Positions 34,515 to 47,200 of a stretch of 64,000 bases of DNA are shown here, piece by piece (position 1 is the stretch's first letter; each line of letters starts with the position of its first letter). Source of the stretch: Sinohyriopsis cumingii. Its lineage: Eukaryota > Mollusca > Bivalvia > Unionida > Unionidae. The stretch spans positions 92,462,974 through 92,526,973 of the forward strand of contig CM068838.1 of NCBI GenBank assembly GCA_028554795.2. The letters run 5' to 3'. The translations under genes were made by a program, and so were the position numbers. Below the pieces are notes generated by a model. The model saw nothing but the letters and a program-made list of their open reading frames with translations, ran no database searches and was not told the origin of the DNA.

Positions 34515-34930
34515 CATATAGTGCCAACCAAATGTAAAGTTCAATACATGTAATAAAAAAAGTAAGAATTACATAAAATAAACTTTAGGAAGATAAACAT
34601 GATTGGCAACATTATAAAATATGAAAGATGTCATAATGATGATATAAAATAAAGAATAAAGGTAAAAACATACAAAAGCCTGAAAACATTTGGTCAAACT
34701 TTATTTAAACTGCATTCCCTTGAAAGATTTTCTCCAAAAGTGCATCATTATAAAGCTTCTTCACTGATTTAATTTCAAAATACTTTTGTCTCATTGGATG
34801 GAAGTACACACAAGAATGTGTTCCACTGTCGATGCTGGACACTGGCATGATGTGGGCTCCGGACAAATTCACCCTTGAGGAGGTAACAAGCCCAAGTCAA
34901 AAATGTGTGTCCATTTACATGATTGGCACA
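34515..34930 (-). mobile_element. LINE 3'-end remnant with an end domain as in RNase H-bearing LINEs
   Basis: On the minus strand, CQCPASTVEHILVCTSI (about 34785-34840) is followed in another frame by RQKYFEIKSVKKLYNDALLE (about 34720-34785) and a stop at 34711-34713. The TVEHIL-C pattern then RxKYF...S is the usual ending of the last open frame in many invertebrate LINEs of the Jockey/I broad group. A roughly 190-bp AT-rich 3' untranslated stretch follows to the TA microsatellite. There is one frame change between the two peptides. It is only the 3' tip of an element, as is usual for 5'-truncated LINEs. Confidence 0.72.
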
Positions 34931-35051
34931 ATACTAGCTCGCATAATTTGCGATTAGTACTATAGGAGACATATGCCAATCACCAAGGGTCTGATGAGCT
35001 GAAGTTTGCACAGTTTTCATCCATCATATTTCGCTAAGTATGAATAACATA

Positions 35052-35215
35052 GCGTATATACTCACTTATAAGACAAATCAAACTGCTAACAACAAAATGA
35101 ACACCCTCATCTTCCATAGCATAATGCTCCTGCAGATAAGGGTCTATGCTGTTTGTTCTAGTGATTATCCCTAACAAGCTGCACAGACCCAAATTATGAT
35201 ATAATGTGTAGGATT
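35052..35215. mobile_element. Foldback MITE copy
   Basis: The left end, TA then GCGTATATACTCACTTATAA, and the arms CTGCAGATAAGGGTCTATGC and AACAAGCTGCACAGACCC match the family. The right end is worn. Confidence 0.65.
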
Positions 35216-35302
35216 TGATGAATTAGAAAACAGTTTGGTAGTACAATGACAAGCTAATTACATTTGTCGAAGTTAAAGTGAGGGTATAGGTACTTCAACA
35301 GA

Positions 35303-35437
35303 GGCTTTCTAAATAGGAAGTTTTTCATGCACCCGTTAAAGTTCAAGTCTCTGACTGTATCAGATCAAGTTCAAGTCAAGGCTTTCTAAATAGGAAGTTT
35401 TAGAGTTAAATTTCAAGTCTCTGACTGTATCAGATCC
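35303..35437. repeat. About 75-bp direct duplication
   Basis: GGCTTTCTAAATAGGAAGTT and TTCAAGTCTCTGACTGTATC each occur twice in order, with a shorter middle in the second copy. Confidence 0.85.
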
Positions 35438-35439
35438 AG

Positions 35440-36474
35440 CAGATTTACAAACTTCTTTCCACAAGAAATACATGATATAAGATACAAGCTGATCAACAAG
35501 GGCCATAACTCTGTCCAAAACAAAGCACATGACAAAACCTATGAAAGACACATCCAGGTCTTTGAAATAATGTTCACATCAGAATATTTTGCATGGTTCA
35601 TGCTGATTACAAGCAACATCCTATGTAAAATACAAACCTACTATTGTATCAATTAACTTCCTGTAGGAATGGCTCTTGCTGCACCCTAAACCATTATAAC
35701 AAGAAGTGTGTTATTCTAGCCCATATTTTACACTCTGCTGACCTGGGTTAAATTTTCTTTTTGATTTCATTTATCATGTACTGTTCATGCTCAAATGCCT
35801 TTCAATTCCACCCAATAAAATCTGCCTTCTAGGGAAGGACAGTGATAGTAGCATCTGACACAGATTTTATGGATGATGATTTCACTCAAAAGAAAAACTG
35901 GTTTTTATGAACTCATTACAGTAATTCTGGTTGCATATCCAATATGGTATGTTCTTTCTTAATTTTAGTGCTTACATTGGCCTGTAACAGGAACTAACAT
36001 TTCATAGTCCAAGGTGCAGTTTATGTCTTGCATGATAATACATGTTTATGACAGTTTTTGGAAATTATAAAAAGCTTCACAGCTGAGAGAGATATATAAT
36101 CGTTGATTACAGTCTGGTTTTTTCCCAGGAGACTTGATCATAGTTACTTAGAAGCTTATCAAACTATTCTTGCACATTTTACTTCATAACCATAGGCACT
36201 TTTAATAAATTATATTACTTAAGAAAACATTATAATGTGAGAAAATGCAACCATTTTCAAAGTAACCTGACAAAGTCTCATAATTATCATCCAGAATTGG
36301 CCAGATCCTTCTTTGGAATTTGTAGACTTGGCATTTAAAGAGGAAAGGAGATATTTGAATAACTTAATTCACTTTATACTTTTTTAAAAACAGTTGTCAC
36401 TGCTTTGATATGTTCTATTACTGAAGTCTTTGAAAGAAAGGAATATCACACACATACACTTTAAGTTGCCTCAT
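35440..36474. other. Nothing recognised
   Basis: AT-rich, apparently single-copy, no supported gene. Confidence 0.4.
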
Positions 36475-36690
36475 TTGAGCCCTGCATAGAGGTATGGGTG
36501 CCCTATAGTAAATTCATTTGGGCCATGCAAGGAGGTATGGGAGCCCTATAGTAATTTCATTCAGGCCCTGCACAGAGGTATGGGAGCCCTATAATAATTT
36601 CATTTAGGCCCTGCACAGAGGTATGGGAGCCCTATAGTAATTTCATTTAGGCCCTGCACAGAGGTATGGGAGCCCCACAGTAATCACCTT
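36475..36690. repeat. 43-bp tandem repeat, five copies
   Basis: The unit is TAATTTCATTTAGGCCCTGC then ACAGAGGTATGGGAGCCCTATAG in slightly varied form. It directly abuts the foldback element on its right. Confidence 0.88.
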
Positions 36691-36695
36691 TTGTA

Positions 36696-36897
36696 ACCGT
36701 ATGTCTTTGTGTCCATTTGCACAAAGATACTGATCTGCTATAGCATAAAGAGCCTGCAAATTAGGGTCTGTGCTGTTTGCTCTACTGATTACTCATAACA
36801 AACTACACAGGCCCCGATCTTCTAGCACATAAGCAATAGCAGATCTGGGTCTGTGCAGTTTGTAGTTGGGCTCATCTAATAAGCAAGCATACACGGC
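36696..36897. mobile_element. Foldback MITE copy, near complete
   Basis: The left end ACCGTATGTCTTTGTGTCC follows TA, and the right end is the complement of TGCCGTGTATGCTTGCTTAT. The arms AAATTAGGGTCTGTGCTGTT and AGATCTGGGTCTGTGCAGTT are both present. This copy best shows the segment from which the array at 22165-22530 seems to have grown. Confidence 0.68.
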
Positions 36898-37334
36898 ATT
36901 CAAAATAGATTAGATACATCTTTCATGAGGATATAGTCAGTACTGCTGAGCTGACAGTAGGGGGAATAATTCAATTATACGAAAACACCGAATCACACAA
37001 AGGTGGCTCCAAATATATCATTCTCCTTTTATTAGAAATATGATGGATGCACTGTCAAAAAAGATCATTGGAAAAAATATCCTCTGGTTAACCACTGTTT
37101 GACAGATGTAAAATGTTTCTTTTTCTCAGATCAGCAGGTGTCTACATGTGGATTTTAGGGACAAAGACATATTAAGTAGATTCATATGAACAAATTGAAA
37201 ATGTCTGAACTCTGGTGATTTAACTAAAGTGAAGTCATGGAAGATAATCTACATATGAAACGCCTTAATATACATATTTCTTTCCTGTGGGTGAGGCCAT
37301 AATACTGGGAGATGGAAATTTATTCACACATATG
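36898..37334. other. Nothing recognised
   Basis: AT-rich, no supported feature. Confidence 0.4.
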
Positions 37335-37440
37335 GGTAGGAGCTGCAGTAGGCCAGTTGGACGACTATCAGATCTGGTTTGATATCTACTCAGGGCATCC
37401 CCTCAGTCAACTGATGAAGTGTGTCCTTGAGGCACACACA
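37335..37440 (+). mobile_element. tRNA-derived SINE-like fragment
   Basis: CAGTAGGCCAGTTGGACGAC reads as a tRNA-like A-box region, a worn B box follows, and GTGTGTCCTTGAGGCA matches the GTGTCCTTGAG word at 60711. A (CA)n run follows. Confidence 0.42.
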
Positions 37441-37530
37441 TACACATACAAATGCACACACACACACACATATGTACAGAAGGCTTACATGTACATGGTA
37501 TTCTGTATTTGGTTCAGAATGTAATACATC

Positions 37531-37594
37531 AATTTATATATCTTATGATCTGCTGATTAACTTTATATATCTTACAATCTGCTGATTAACTTTA
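37531..37594. repeat. 33-bp duplication
   Basis: TTATATATCTTATGATCTGC and TGATTAACT occur twice in tandem with two changes. Confidence 0.85.
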
Positions 37595-37785
37595 TCAAAA
37601 TCCACCATAACATGCTGCAATATAAGGGAAATCACTCACTTAATCTGTAGGTTTAATCAAATAAAGCAATTTAACAAAATGAAAAGACACTGGTACACTA
37701 CATTAAACAATTGATTTCATTCTTATGATTCAAAATAAAACCACTTTATATAAATGTATATATCAAAATGCATTCAGTTTTTTCC

Positions 37786-38127
37786 ATCTGTGTGTGTGTG
37801 TTTGTGTGTATGTGTGCTAATTGGCACACATTAGCTTTAACAATTTTTTAGTCATATCACTATGATGTATGTAGTGTGGCAGCTTATAGTGATGTCTAGC
37901 ACTGGGGCATATATCATGCTGCAGACATGAAGCATGATGTCCCACCCAGTCACATTATCCTGACACCAGGCCAACCAGTAATAACACTAACATCTTAATG
38001 CTGAGTGCCAAGCGAGGCAGCTGTTATTACCATTTTTGTCAGTCTTTGGTATGACTCAGCTGAGGATTGAACCCACAACCTCCCGCATCCGAGGCAGACG
38101 CTTTAACCACTAGGCCACCAGAGCGGC
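37786..38127 (-). mobile_element. SINE-A copy, full length
   Basis: The minus-strand head reads GCTCTGGTGGCCTAGTGGTT with a B box like GGGTTCAATCC. The body is well kept and the tail is GT-rich with an extra (GT) run. Flanking TTTTTCC at about 37779-37785 and 38128-38134 may be a short target-site duplication. Confidence 0.88.
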
Positions 38128-38134
38128 TTTTTCC

Positions 38135-39039
38135 CACAAATTGGGAAAATGCAACTGATAGTAATATTGTAACAACCCAAAAACTTCAAAATGATGGCAG
38201 CAAATATTATCCTAAATTTACCATTTAATACATCGTTCAAAATTCTATCTCAAAATTGAAATGGTTGAAATCTAAATAAAGATTAGCCTACCAAACTTTT
38301 ATACTAATGTTCATGGTTACGACTGAACTTTGTCCACAGTATTTGCATGGATAGTGTTTCATTTTAATTTAGAAAAACAATACCAATGGAGTAAATTGAG
38401 ACTGATCATAAATAATCATTGTCAAACACTGTTTCCAAATGCAAATACTTTTTTTTTTTTAAAAATCACTTGCACACTATGATACTATTCCATGGCATGA
38501 ACTCCCAAAACCATTAGATCAGAAACAAATATGAACGTATTGAAAAAAAAAATGTGACCAATATCTTGAAAGGCATTTTTCATTGTTTCTACTGAAATGC
38601 ATACACTACAGTGCTTTTATACTCACTACTACAGACAAGGAAGAACTATGGGATATGCAAGAAGGTATGCAGAGTTACCTCCCATCACAAATCGGTTTTC
38701 CAGTGACTTTGTTTCCATTATCAGATTTAAAGCGAGAAAGGAAAAGGATGACATGCAGATAAGATTATGTATATACTAATTATCAGCTTATGTGAATCAT
38801 GTTATTACCTTAATAGGTGCTGATGCAGCCATAACACAAATAATACATATTTCAACGGATTATACACATTTGTCAGAAAATAATACACATCAAAAACATT
38901 ATAATGCCAACAGTAATAGCAGACTGAAAGAACAAAAACCTGCAAAATTTGCAGGATGACAGTGAAAAAGTCTAAAAGCAAGCATCCAAGTTTGATAATT
39001 AAAAGACAACAATATATAAGATGCAAATATACTCTTTTT

Positions 39040-39042
<3 letters not shown>
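38135..39042. other. Nothing recognised
   Basis: AT-rich, no supported gene on either strand. Confidence 0.4.

Positions 39043-39118
<76 letters not shown>
39043..39118. repeat. (AT)n microsatellite
   Basis: About 37 AT steps, nine bases from the target-site duplication of the SINE to its right. Confidence 0.95.
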
Positions 39119-39137
39119 TTCTATTACATGCTATTGT

Positions 39138-39325
39138 CTACGTGGGTTCGAGTCCAGGATTCGGCCAATGTGGGTATGTGAGAAAGCTTGCCAGTAGCTT
39201 CTCGTGGGTCGGTGGTTCTTCTCGGGGTTTTCCTGGGTTCTTCCTCCACCATTAATACTGGCCGCCATGCATAGCCTATCGTGTGCTGAAAAATGGTGTT
39301 AAACCCCACAACAACAACAACAACA
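39138..39325 (+). mobile_element. SINE-B copy, 5'-truncated, with target-site duplication
   Basis: It begins CTACGTGGGTTCGAGTCC at the B box, continues GTGAGAAAGCTTGCCAGTAG and CTTCCTCCACCATTAATACT, and ends in (AAC)n. A perfect 12-bp target-site duplication, ACATGCTATTGT, lies at 39126-39137 and 39326-39337. It is very close to the copy at 53852, so both are young. Confidence 0.95.
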
Positions 39326-39337
39326 ACATGCTATTGT

Positions 39338-39733
39338 AATGAAACTTTATTTACTGGATTTGATATGGTCTAGAATAGAGTTCAGTTCTTACTGATTTTT
39401 TAAATTTTTTGACATAAACAACTAATATTAGAGACATTGTATCTAAATCTAATGTTAACATAGTTCCTGACATTGTTTCAAAATCAGTGGCAGTTTTGGT
39501 AAACAACTTTTTTCAGCATTTTTTTATATTCTTTCTCAGAGTAAGAAATGTTAAGTTGAGCCAAGGTCACATCTGGATTACGTGATAATTTTCATTTAAA
39601 AAACTTCTGTTTCTTCTGGAAGGTGGAATTCTTGACCCCCATTGCAGAATCTGTTTTGTGTCTTAAGTTAGCCCTATACCTAATGTTTTGTATAGAAGTA
39701 ATGAGTGGGCTTTAAACTTTTGACACATTGTGT
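39338..39733. other. Nothing recognised
   Basis: AT-rich sequence between the SINE and the LTR candidate. Confidence 0.35.
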
Positions 39734-40149
39734 TGTTGTGACCAGTTTGGGCTGAGATTTTATTTTCTTAAAATTATTGGATTTCAAGTGATTATTTTCC
39801 CTGAAAATACTAAAGTGCTCTAACTTAATTCTTGGACAAGGACATTTATTGAATTTTATACAGAATTAAAATACCGGAACAATATTTTCTGTAATTCAAC
39901 AAGAGACTGTTGACACTGCAGCACTTCAAACGTTGCAACAGACATCATTGTCTTCAGGACCTTTTATTACTAGGACTTCTATTTTTTGATTCTTGGATTA
40001 TTTTTGGATTTGATTTGTAAAACTGTAAGTTCTTCTTCTTTCATTTTTTACTTGATATTCTAGGGAAATAAATTATTTGTTAAATTTTACAACGCTTGTT
40101 GTCTTCACTTTTTTCCTGTTACTTTTTGTAAGAGCATAGACTCGTAACA
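39734..40149 (+). repeat. Candidate 5' LTR of the fossil element
   Basis: The 416-bp segment begins TGTTGTGACC and ends TCGTAACA, so it has the usual TG...CA ends with short inverted similarity. It lies six to seven bases before the primer-binding-site-like word and contains an AATAAATTA polyadenylation-like word near 40068. No partner LTR was seen in the window, so the borders are tentative. Confidence 0.5.
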
Positions 40150-41232
40150 GGAAAATTGGGGGCTCATCCATGAGATATAGAAAATTTGGCTCAAATGTTT
40201 CAGAAAACTATTTTTGGAAATTTAAATTCCCCTAGTTTCATAATTTTTTTTAAATTCCCAAGTATTATTCCACATTTTAGAAATCTTTAGTGAAATCAAC
40301 AGGCTTTTTTACAATGTCATCAAAAGTGGAGATCTTTCTTTCAAATCCTACCCAGGAGCAGTTGGACTGTTTGAAAAAGGATGGATTGATTAAACTTGAA
40401 AGAAAATATGATCTTTCTGAGGCAAAAGCTTCTTTAATGAGGCAAGAAATAAAAAATATTTTGGTCCATTATTTGGTGGAAAAGAATGTTTTGGATAAAA
40501 GTATTTTGGTTTTGATCAGTAAGTCTGTATCAAACTCTGACATAAAAGTAAAGGAATTAAAATTAAAATACAAGATGGAATTAGAGTCAAGAAAGCTGGA
40601 ACTTCAGAAAAAAAAATTAAGTAGAAAAACGAATGCAGTTGCAATTGGAAAAAGAGAAAGAACAAATGTTATTGGAGAAAGAGAAGAAACAGATACAAAT
40701 GCAGTTACATAAAGAACATATGCAGTTACATAAAGAGGAGAAACAGATGCAAATGCAGTTACAATGAGAGAAAGAGGAGAGAGAGACAGATGCAAACGCA
40801 AATGCAAAGAGAGAAGGAAGAGAATAAAAGAAATAGAACTGGCAAGTAAAATGCATGTTCCCACTTCACATCCAAATTCAAATTTCGATGTTACTAAGAA
40901 TATTAGGTCAGTGTCCCCTTTTAGAGAAAAAAGAAGTAGACAAATATTTTCCTCAGTTTGAAAAAATTGCTGACAATTTGATATGGCTAAGGGAGTATTG
41001 GACTCTATTATTACAATGTGTATTTACTGGTAATGCTAGTGATATTAACAATTCACTGTCACTACAGCAAAGTGCTGACCATGATCTGTTAAAGGAATGC
41101 ATCTTAAAGGGTTATGAGTTGGTCCCTGAGGCTTATCTGCAAAAATTCTATAAAAAGGACAAACTCATGTCAAATTTGCAAGAGAAAGCTAGAACTTCAG
41201 AAAGATAAAGAAGAAAAACAAATGCAGTTGTC
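39734..41232 (+). mobile_element. Fossil LTR retroelement, 5' part only, Ty3/gypsy-like
   Basis: Parts seen in order are a candidate 5' LTR (39734-40149), a primer-binding-site-like word at 40157-40174 (TGGGGGCTC start, resembling a proline-tRNA type site), and a gag-like region from about 40314. The gag-like region has an N-terminal helical segment, a long charged, glutamine-rich coiled-coil segment, and a block resembling the capsid-type domain of gypsy-group gag proteins (EVDKYFPQFEKIADN and YELVPEAYLQKFY). The gag is broken by a few lesions. No protease, reverse transcriptase, integrase or 3' LTR is present; the element stops where the 44-bp array starts. It is incapable of movement by itself. 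Age cannot be measured without a second LTR, but the state of gag suggests a moderately old copy. Confidence 0.75.
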
Positions 41233-44200
41233 TGAAATTACACAAAGCACATTTGCATTGAATCTATACCCATGTCTGAAATGACACAAAGCACATTTAC
41301 ACAGAGGCTATGCCCATTTCTAAAATGACACAAAGCACATTTCCAATGAGGCTATGCCCATGTCTGAAATGACATAAATCACATTGACACGGAGTCTATA
41401 CCAATGTCTAAAATGACACAAAGCACATTTCCAATGAGGCTATGTACATTTCTAAAATGACACAAAGCACATTTCCAATGAGGCTATGCCCATGTCTAAA
41501 ATGACACAAAGCACATTTACACTGTGTCTATACCCATGTCTAAAATGACACAAAGCACATTTCCAATGAGGCTATGCCCATGTCTAAAATAACACAAAGC
41601 ACATTTACACTGAGGCTATGCCCATGTCTAAAATGACACAAAGCACATTTACACTGAGGCTATGCCTATGTCTAAAATAACACAAAGCACATTTCCAATA
41701 AGGCTATGCCCATGTCTAAAATAACACAAAGCACATTTACACTGAGGCTATGCCCATTTCTAAAATGACACAAAGCACATTAAAAAATGAGGCTATGCAG
41801 ATGTCTAATATGACACAAAGCACATTTCCAATGAGGCTATGCCCATGTCTAAAATGACACAAAGCACATTTACACTGAGGCTATACCCATGTCTAAAATG
41901 ACAAAAGCACATTTACACTGAGGCTATGCACATGTCTAAAATGACACAAAGCACATTTACACTGAGGCTATGCAGATGTCTAAAATAACACAAAGCAAAT
42001 TTCGAATGAGGCTATGCCCATGTCTAAAATAACACAAAGCACATTTCCAATCAGGCTATGCCCATTTCTAAAATGACACAAAGCACATTTCCAATGAGGC
42101 TATGCCCATGTCTAAAATGACACAAAGCACATTTAAACTGAGGCTATGCCCATTTCTAAAATGACACAAAGCACATTTCCAATGAGGCTATGCAGATGTC
42201 TAAAATGATACAAAGCACATTTCCAATGAGGTTATGCCCATTTTTAAAATGACACAAAGCACATTTCCAATGAGGCTATGCCCATGTCTACAATAACACA
42301 AAGCACATTTACACTGAGTCTATACCCATGTCTAAAATGACACAAAGCACATTTACACTGAGGCTATGCCCATGTCTAAAATAACACAAAGCACATTTAC
42401 ACTGAGGCTATGCCCATGAATAAAATAACACAAAGCACATTTCCAACGAGGCTATGCAGATGTCTAAAATGACACAAAGCACATTTCCAATGAGGCTATG
42501 CCCATGTCTAAAATAGCACAAAACATTTCCAATGAGGCTATGCCCATGTATAAAATAACACAAAGCACATTTACACTGAGTCTATACCCATGTCTAAAAT
42601 GACACAAAGCACATTTACACTGAGTATATACCCATGCCTAAAATAACACAAAGCACATTTACACTGAGGCTATGCCCATGTATAAAATAACACAAAGCAC
42701 ATTTCCAATGAGGCTATGCAGATGTCTAAAATGACACAAAGCACATTTCCAATGAGGTTATGCCCATTTTTAAAATGACACAAAGCACATTTCCAATGAG
42801 GCTATGCCCATGTCTACAATAACACAAAGCACATTTACACTGAGGCTATGCCCATGTCTACAATAACACAAAGCACATTTACACTGAGTCTATACCCATG
42901 TCTAAAATGACACAAAGCACATTTACACTGAGGCTATGCCCATGTCTAAAATAACACAAAGCACATTTACACTGAGGCTATGCCCATGAATAAAATAACA
43001 CAAAGCACATTTCCAATGAGGCTATGCAGATGTCTAAAATGACACAAAGCACATTTCCAATGAGGCTATGCCCATGTCTAAAATAGCACAAAACATTTCC
43101 AATGAGGCTATGCCCATGTCTACAATAACACAAAGCACATTTACACTGAGTCTATACCCATGTCTAAAATGACACAAAGCACATTTACACTGAGTATATA
43201 CCCATGCCTAAAATAACACAAAGTACATTTACACTGAGGCTATGCCCATGTATAAAATAACACAAAGCACATTTCCAATGAGGCTATGCAGATGTCTAAA
43301 ATGACATAAAGCACATTTCCAATGAGGTTATGCCCATTTTTAAAATGACACAAAGCACATTTCCAATGAGGCTATGCCCATGTCTAAAATAACACAAAGC
43401 ACATTTACACTGAGGCTATGCCCATGAATAAAATAACACAAAGCACATTTCCAATGAGGCTATGCACATGTCTAAAATGACACAAAGCACATTAAAAAAT
43501 GAGGCTATGCAGATGTCTAATATGACACAAAGCACATTTCCAATGAGGCTATGCCCATGTCTAAAATGACACAAAGCACATTTACACTGAGGCTATACCC
43601 ATGTCTAAAATGACAAAAGCACATTTACACTGAGGCTATGCACATGTCTAAAATGACACAAAGCACATTTACACTGAGGCTATGCAGATGTCTAAAATAA
43701 CACAAAGCAAATTTCGAATGAGGCTATGCCCATGTCTAAAATAACACAAAGCACATTTCCAATCAGGCTATGCCCATTTCTAAAATGACACAAAGCACAT
43801 TTCCAATGAGGCTATGCCCATGTCTAAAATGACACAAAGCACATTTAAACTGAGGCTATGCCCATTTCTAAAATGACACAAAGCACATTTCCAATGAGGC
43901 TATGCAGATGTCTAAAATGATACAAAGCACATTTCCAATGAGGTTATGCCCATTTTTAAAATGACACAAAGCACATTTCCAATGAGGCTATGCCCATGTC
44001 TACAATAACACAAAGCACATTTACACTGAGTCTATACCCATGTCTAAAATGACACAAAGCACATTTACACTGAGGCTATGCCCATGTCTAAAATAACACA
44101 AAGCACATTTACACTGAGGCTATGCCCATGAATAAAATAACACAAAGCACATTTCCAACGAGGCTATGCAGATGTCTAAAATGACACAAAGCACATTTCC

Positions 44201-47200
44201 AATGAGGCTATGCCCATGTCTAAAATAGCACAAAACATTTCCAATGAGGCTATGCCCATGTATAAAATAACACAAAGCACATTTACACTGAGTCTATACC
44301 CATGTCTAAAATGACACAAAGCACATTTACACTGAGTATATACCCATGCCTAAAATAACACAAAGCACATTTACACTGAGGCTATGCCCATGTATAAAAT
44401 AACACAAAGCACATTTCCAATGAGGCTATGCAGATGTCTAAAATGACACAAAGCACATTTCCAATGAGGTTATGCCCATTTTTAAAATGACACAAAGCAC
44501 ATTTCCAATGAGGCTATGCCCATGTCTACAATAACACAAAGCACATTTACACTGAGGCTATGCCCATGTCTACAATAACACAAAGCACATTTACACTGAG
44601 TCTATACCCATGTCTAAAATGACACAAAGCACATTTACACTGAGGCTATGCCCATGTCTAAAATAACACAAAGCACATTTACACTGAGGCTATGCCCATG
44701 AATAAAATAACACAAAGCACATTTCCAATGAGGCTATGCAGATGTCTAAAATGACACAAAGCACATTTCCAATGAGGCTATGCCCATGTCTAAAATAGCA
44801 CAAAACATTTCCAATGAGGCTATGCCCATGTCTACAATAACACAAAGCACATTTACACTGAGTCTATACCCATGTCTAAAATGACACAAAGCACATTTAC
44901 ACTGAGTATATACCCATGCCTAAAATAACACAAAGTACATTTACACTGAGGCTATGCCCATGTATAAAATAACACAAAGCACATTTCCAATGAGGCTATG
45001 CAGATGTCTAAAATGACATAAAGCACATTTCCAATGAGGTTATGCCCATTTTTAAAATGACACAAAGCACATTTCCAATGAGGCTATGCCCATGTCTAAA
45101 ATAACACAAAGCACATTTACACTGAGGCTATGCCCATGAATAAAATAACACAAAGCACATTTCCAATGAGGCTATGCAGATGTCTAAAATGACACAAAGC
45201 ACATTTCCAATGAGGCTATGCCCATGTCTAAAATAGCAGAAAACATTTCCAATGAGGCTATGCCCATGTATAAAATAACACAAAGCACATTTACACTGAG
45301 TCTATACCCATGTCTAAAATGACACAAAGCACATTTACACTGAGTATATACCCATGCCTAAAATAACACAAAGTACATTTACACTGAGGCTATGCCCATG
45401 TATAAAATAACACAAAGCACATTTCCAATGAGGCTATGCAGATGTCTAAAATAGCACAAAACACATTTCCAATGAGGCTATTCCCATGTATAAAATAACA
45501 CAAAGCACATTTCCAGTGAGGCTATACCCATGTCTAAAATGACACAAAACACATTTACACTGAGGCTATGCCCATGTCTAAAAGTACACAAAGCACATTT
45601 CCAAGGAGGTTATGCCCATTTCTAAAATGACACAAAGCACATTTCAAATGAGGCTATGTCCATTTCTGAAATGACACAAAGCATATTTCCAATGAGGCTA
45701 TGCACATGTCTAAAATGACACAAAGCACATTTCCAATGAGGCTATGCCCATGTCTAAAATGACACAAAGCACATTTCCAATCAGGCTATGCCCATTTCTA
45801 AAATGACATGACACAAATCACATTTCCAATGAGGCTATGCACATGTCTAAAATGACACAAAGCACATTTCCAATGCGGCTATGCCCATGTCTAAAATGAC
45901 ACAAAGCACATTTACACTGAGTCTATACCCATGTCTAAAAGTACACAAAGCACATTTCCAAGGAGGTTATGCCCATTTCTAAAATGACACAAAGCACATT
46001 TCAAATGAGGCTATGTCCATTTCTGAAATGACACAAAGCATATTTCCAGTGAGGCTATGCACATGTCTAAAATGACACAAAGCACATTTCCAATGAGGCT
46101 ATGCCCATGTCTACAATAACACAAAGCACATTTCCAATGAGGCTATGTCCATGTCTAAAATGACACAAAGCACATTGCCAATGAGGCTATGCCCATGTCT
46201 AAAATAACACAAAGCACATTTCCAATGAGTCTAGGCCCATTTTTAAAATGACACAAAGCACATTTCCAATGAGGCTATGCCCATTTCTAAAATGACACAA
46301 AGCACATTTCCAATAAGGCCATGCCCATGTCTAAAATGACACAAAGCACATTTCCAATGAGGCTATGCACATGTCTAAAATAACACAAAGCACATTTCCA
46401 ATGAGGCTATGCCCATGTCTAAAATGACACAAAGCACATTTCCAATGAGGCTATGCCCATGTCTAAAATGACACAAAGCACATTTCCAATGAGGCTATGC
46501 CCATGTCTAAAATGACACAAAGCACACATTTCCAATGAGGCTATGCCCATGTCTAAAATGACACAAAGCACATTTCCAATGAGGCTATGCCCACGTCTAA
46601 AATGACACAAAGCACATTTCAAATGAGGCTATGTCCATTTCTAAAATGACACAAATCACATTTCCAATGAGGCTATGCACATGTCTAAAATGACACAAAG
46701 CACATTTCCAATGAGGCTATGCCCATGTCTAAAATGACACAAAGCACATTTACACTGAGTTTATACCCATGTCTAAAATGACACAAAGCACATTTACAAT
46801 GAGGCTATGCCCATGTCTAAAATGACACAAAACACATTTACACTGTGTCTATACCCAAGTCTAAAATAACACAAAGCAAATTTCCAATGAGGTTATGCCC
46901 ATGTCTAAAATAACACAAAGCACATTTCCAATGAGGCTATGCCCATGTCTAAAATGACACAAAGCACATTTCCAATGAGGCTATGCCCATGTCTAAAATG
47001 ACACAAAGAACATTTCCAATGAGGCTATGCCCATGTCTAAAATGACACAAAGCACATTTCCAATGAGGCTATGCAGATGTGTAAAATGACACAAAGCACA
47101 TTTCCAATGAGGCTATGCCCATTTCTAAAATGACACAAAGCACATTTCCAATGAGGCTATGCCCATGTCTAAAATGACACAAAGCACATTTCCAATGAGG

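Noticed and set aside
39734-41232. Complete LTR retroelement
   Set aside because: Only one LTR candidate and the gag-like part are present; no pol genes or second LTR are seen in the window, so it is listed as a fossil fragment.
46419-46622. Cysteine- and histidine-rich open frame in the 44-bp array, zinc-finger-like at first sight
   Set aside because: The spacing follows the DNA repeat and not a finger pattern, and the frame ends as soon as unit length varies.
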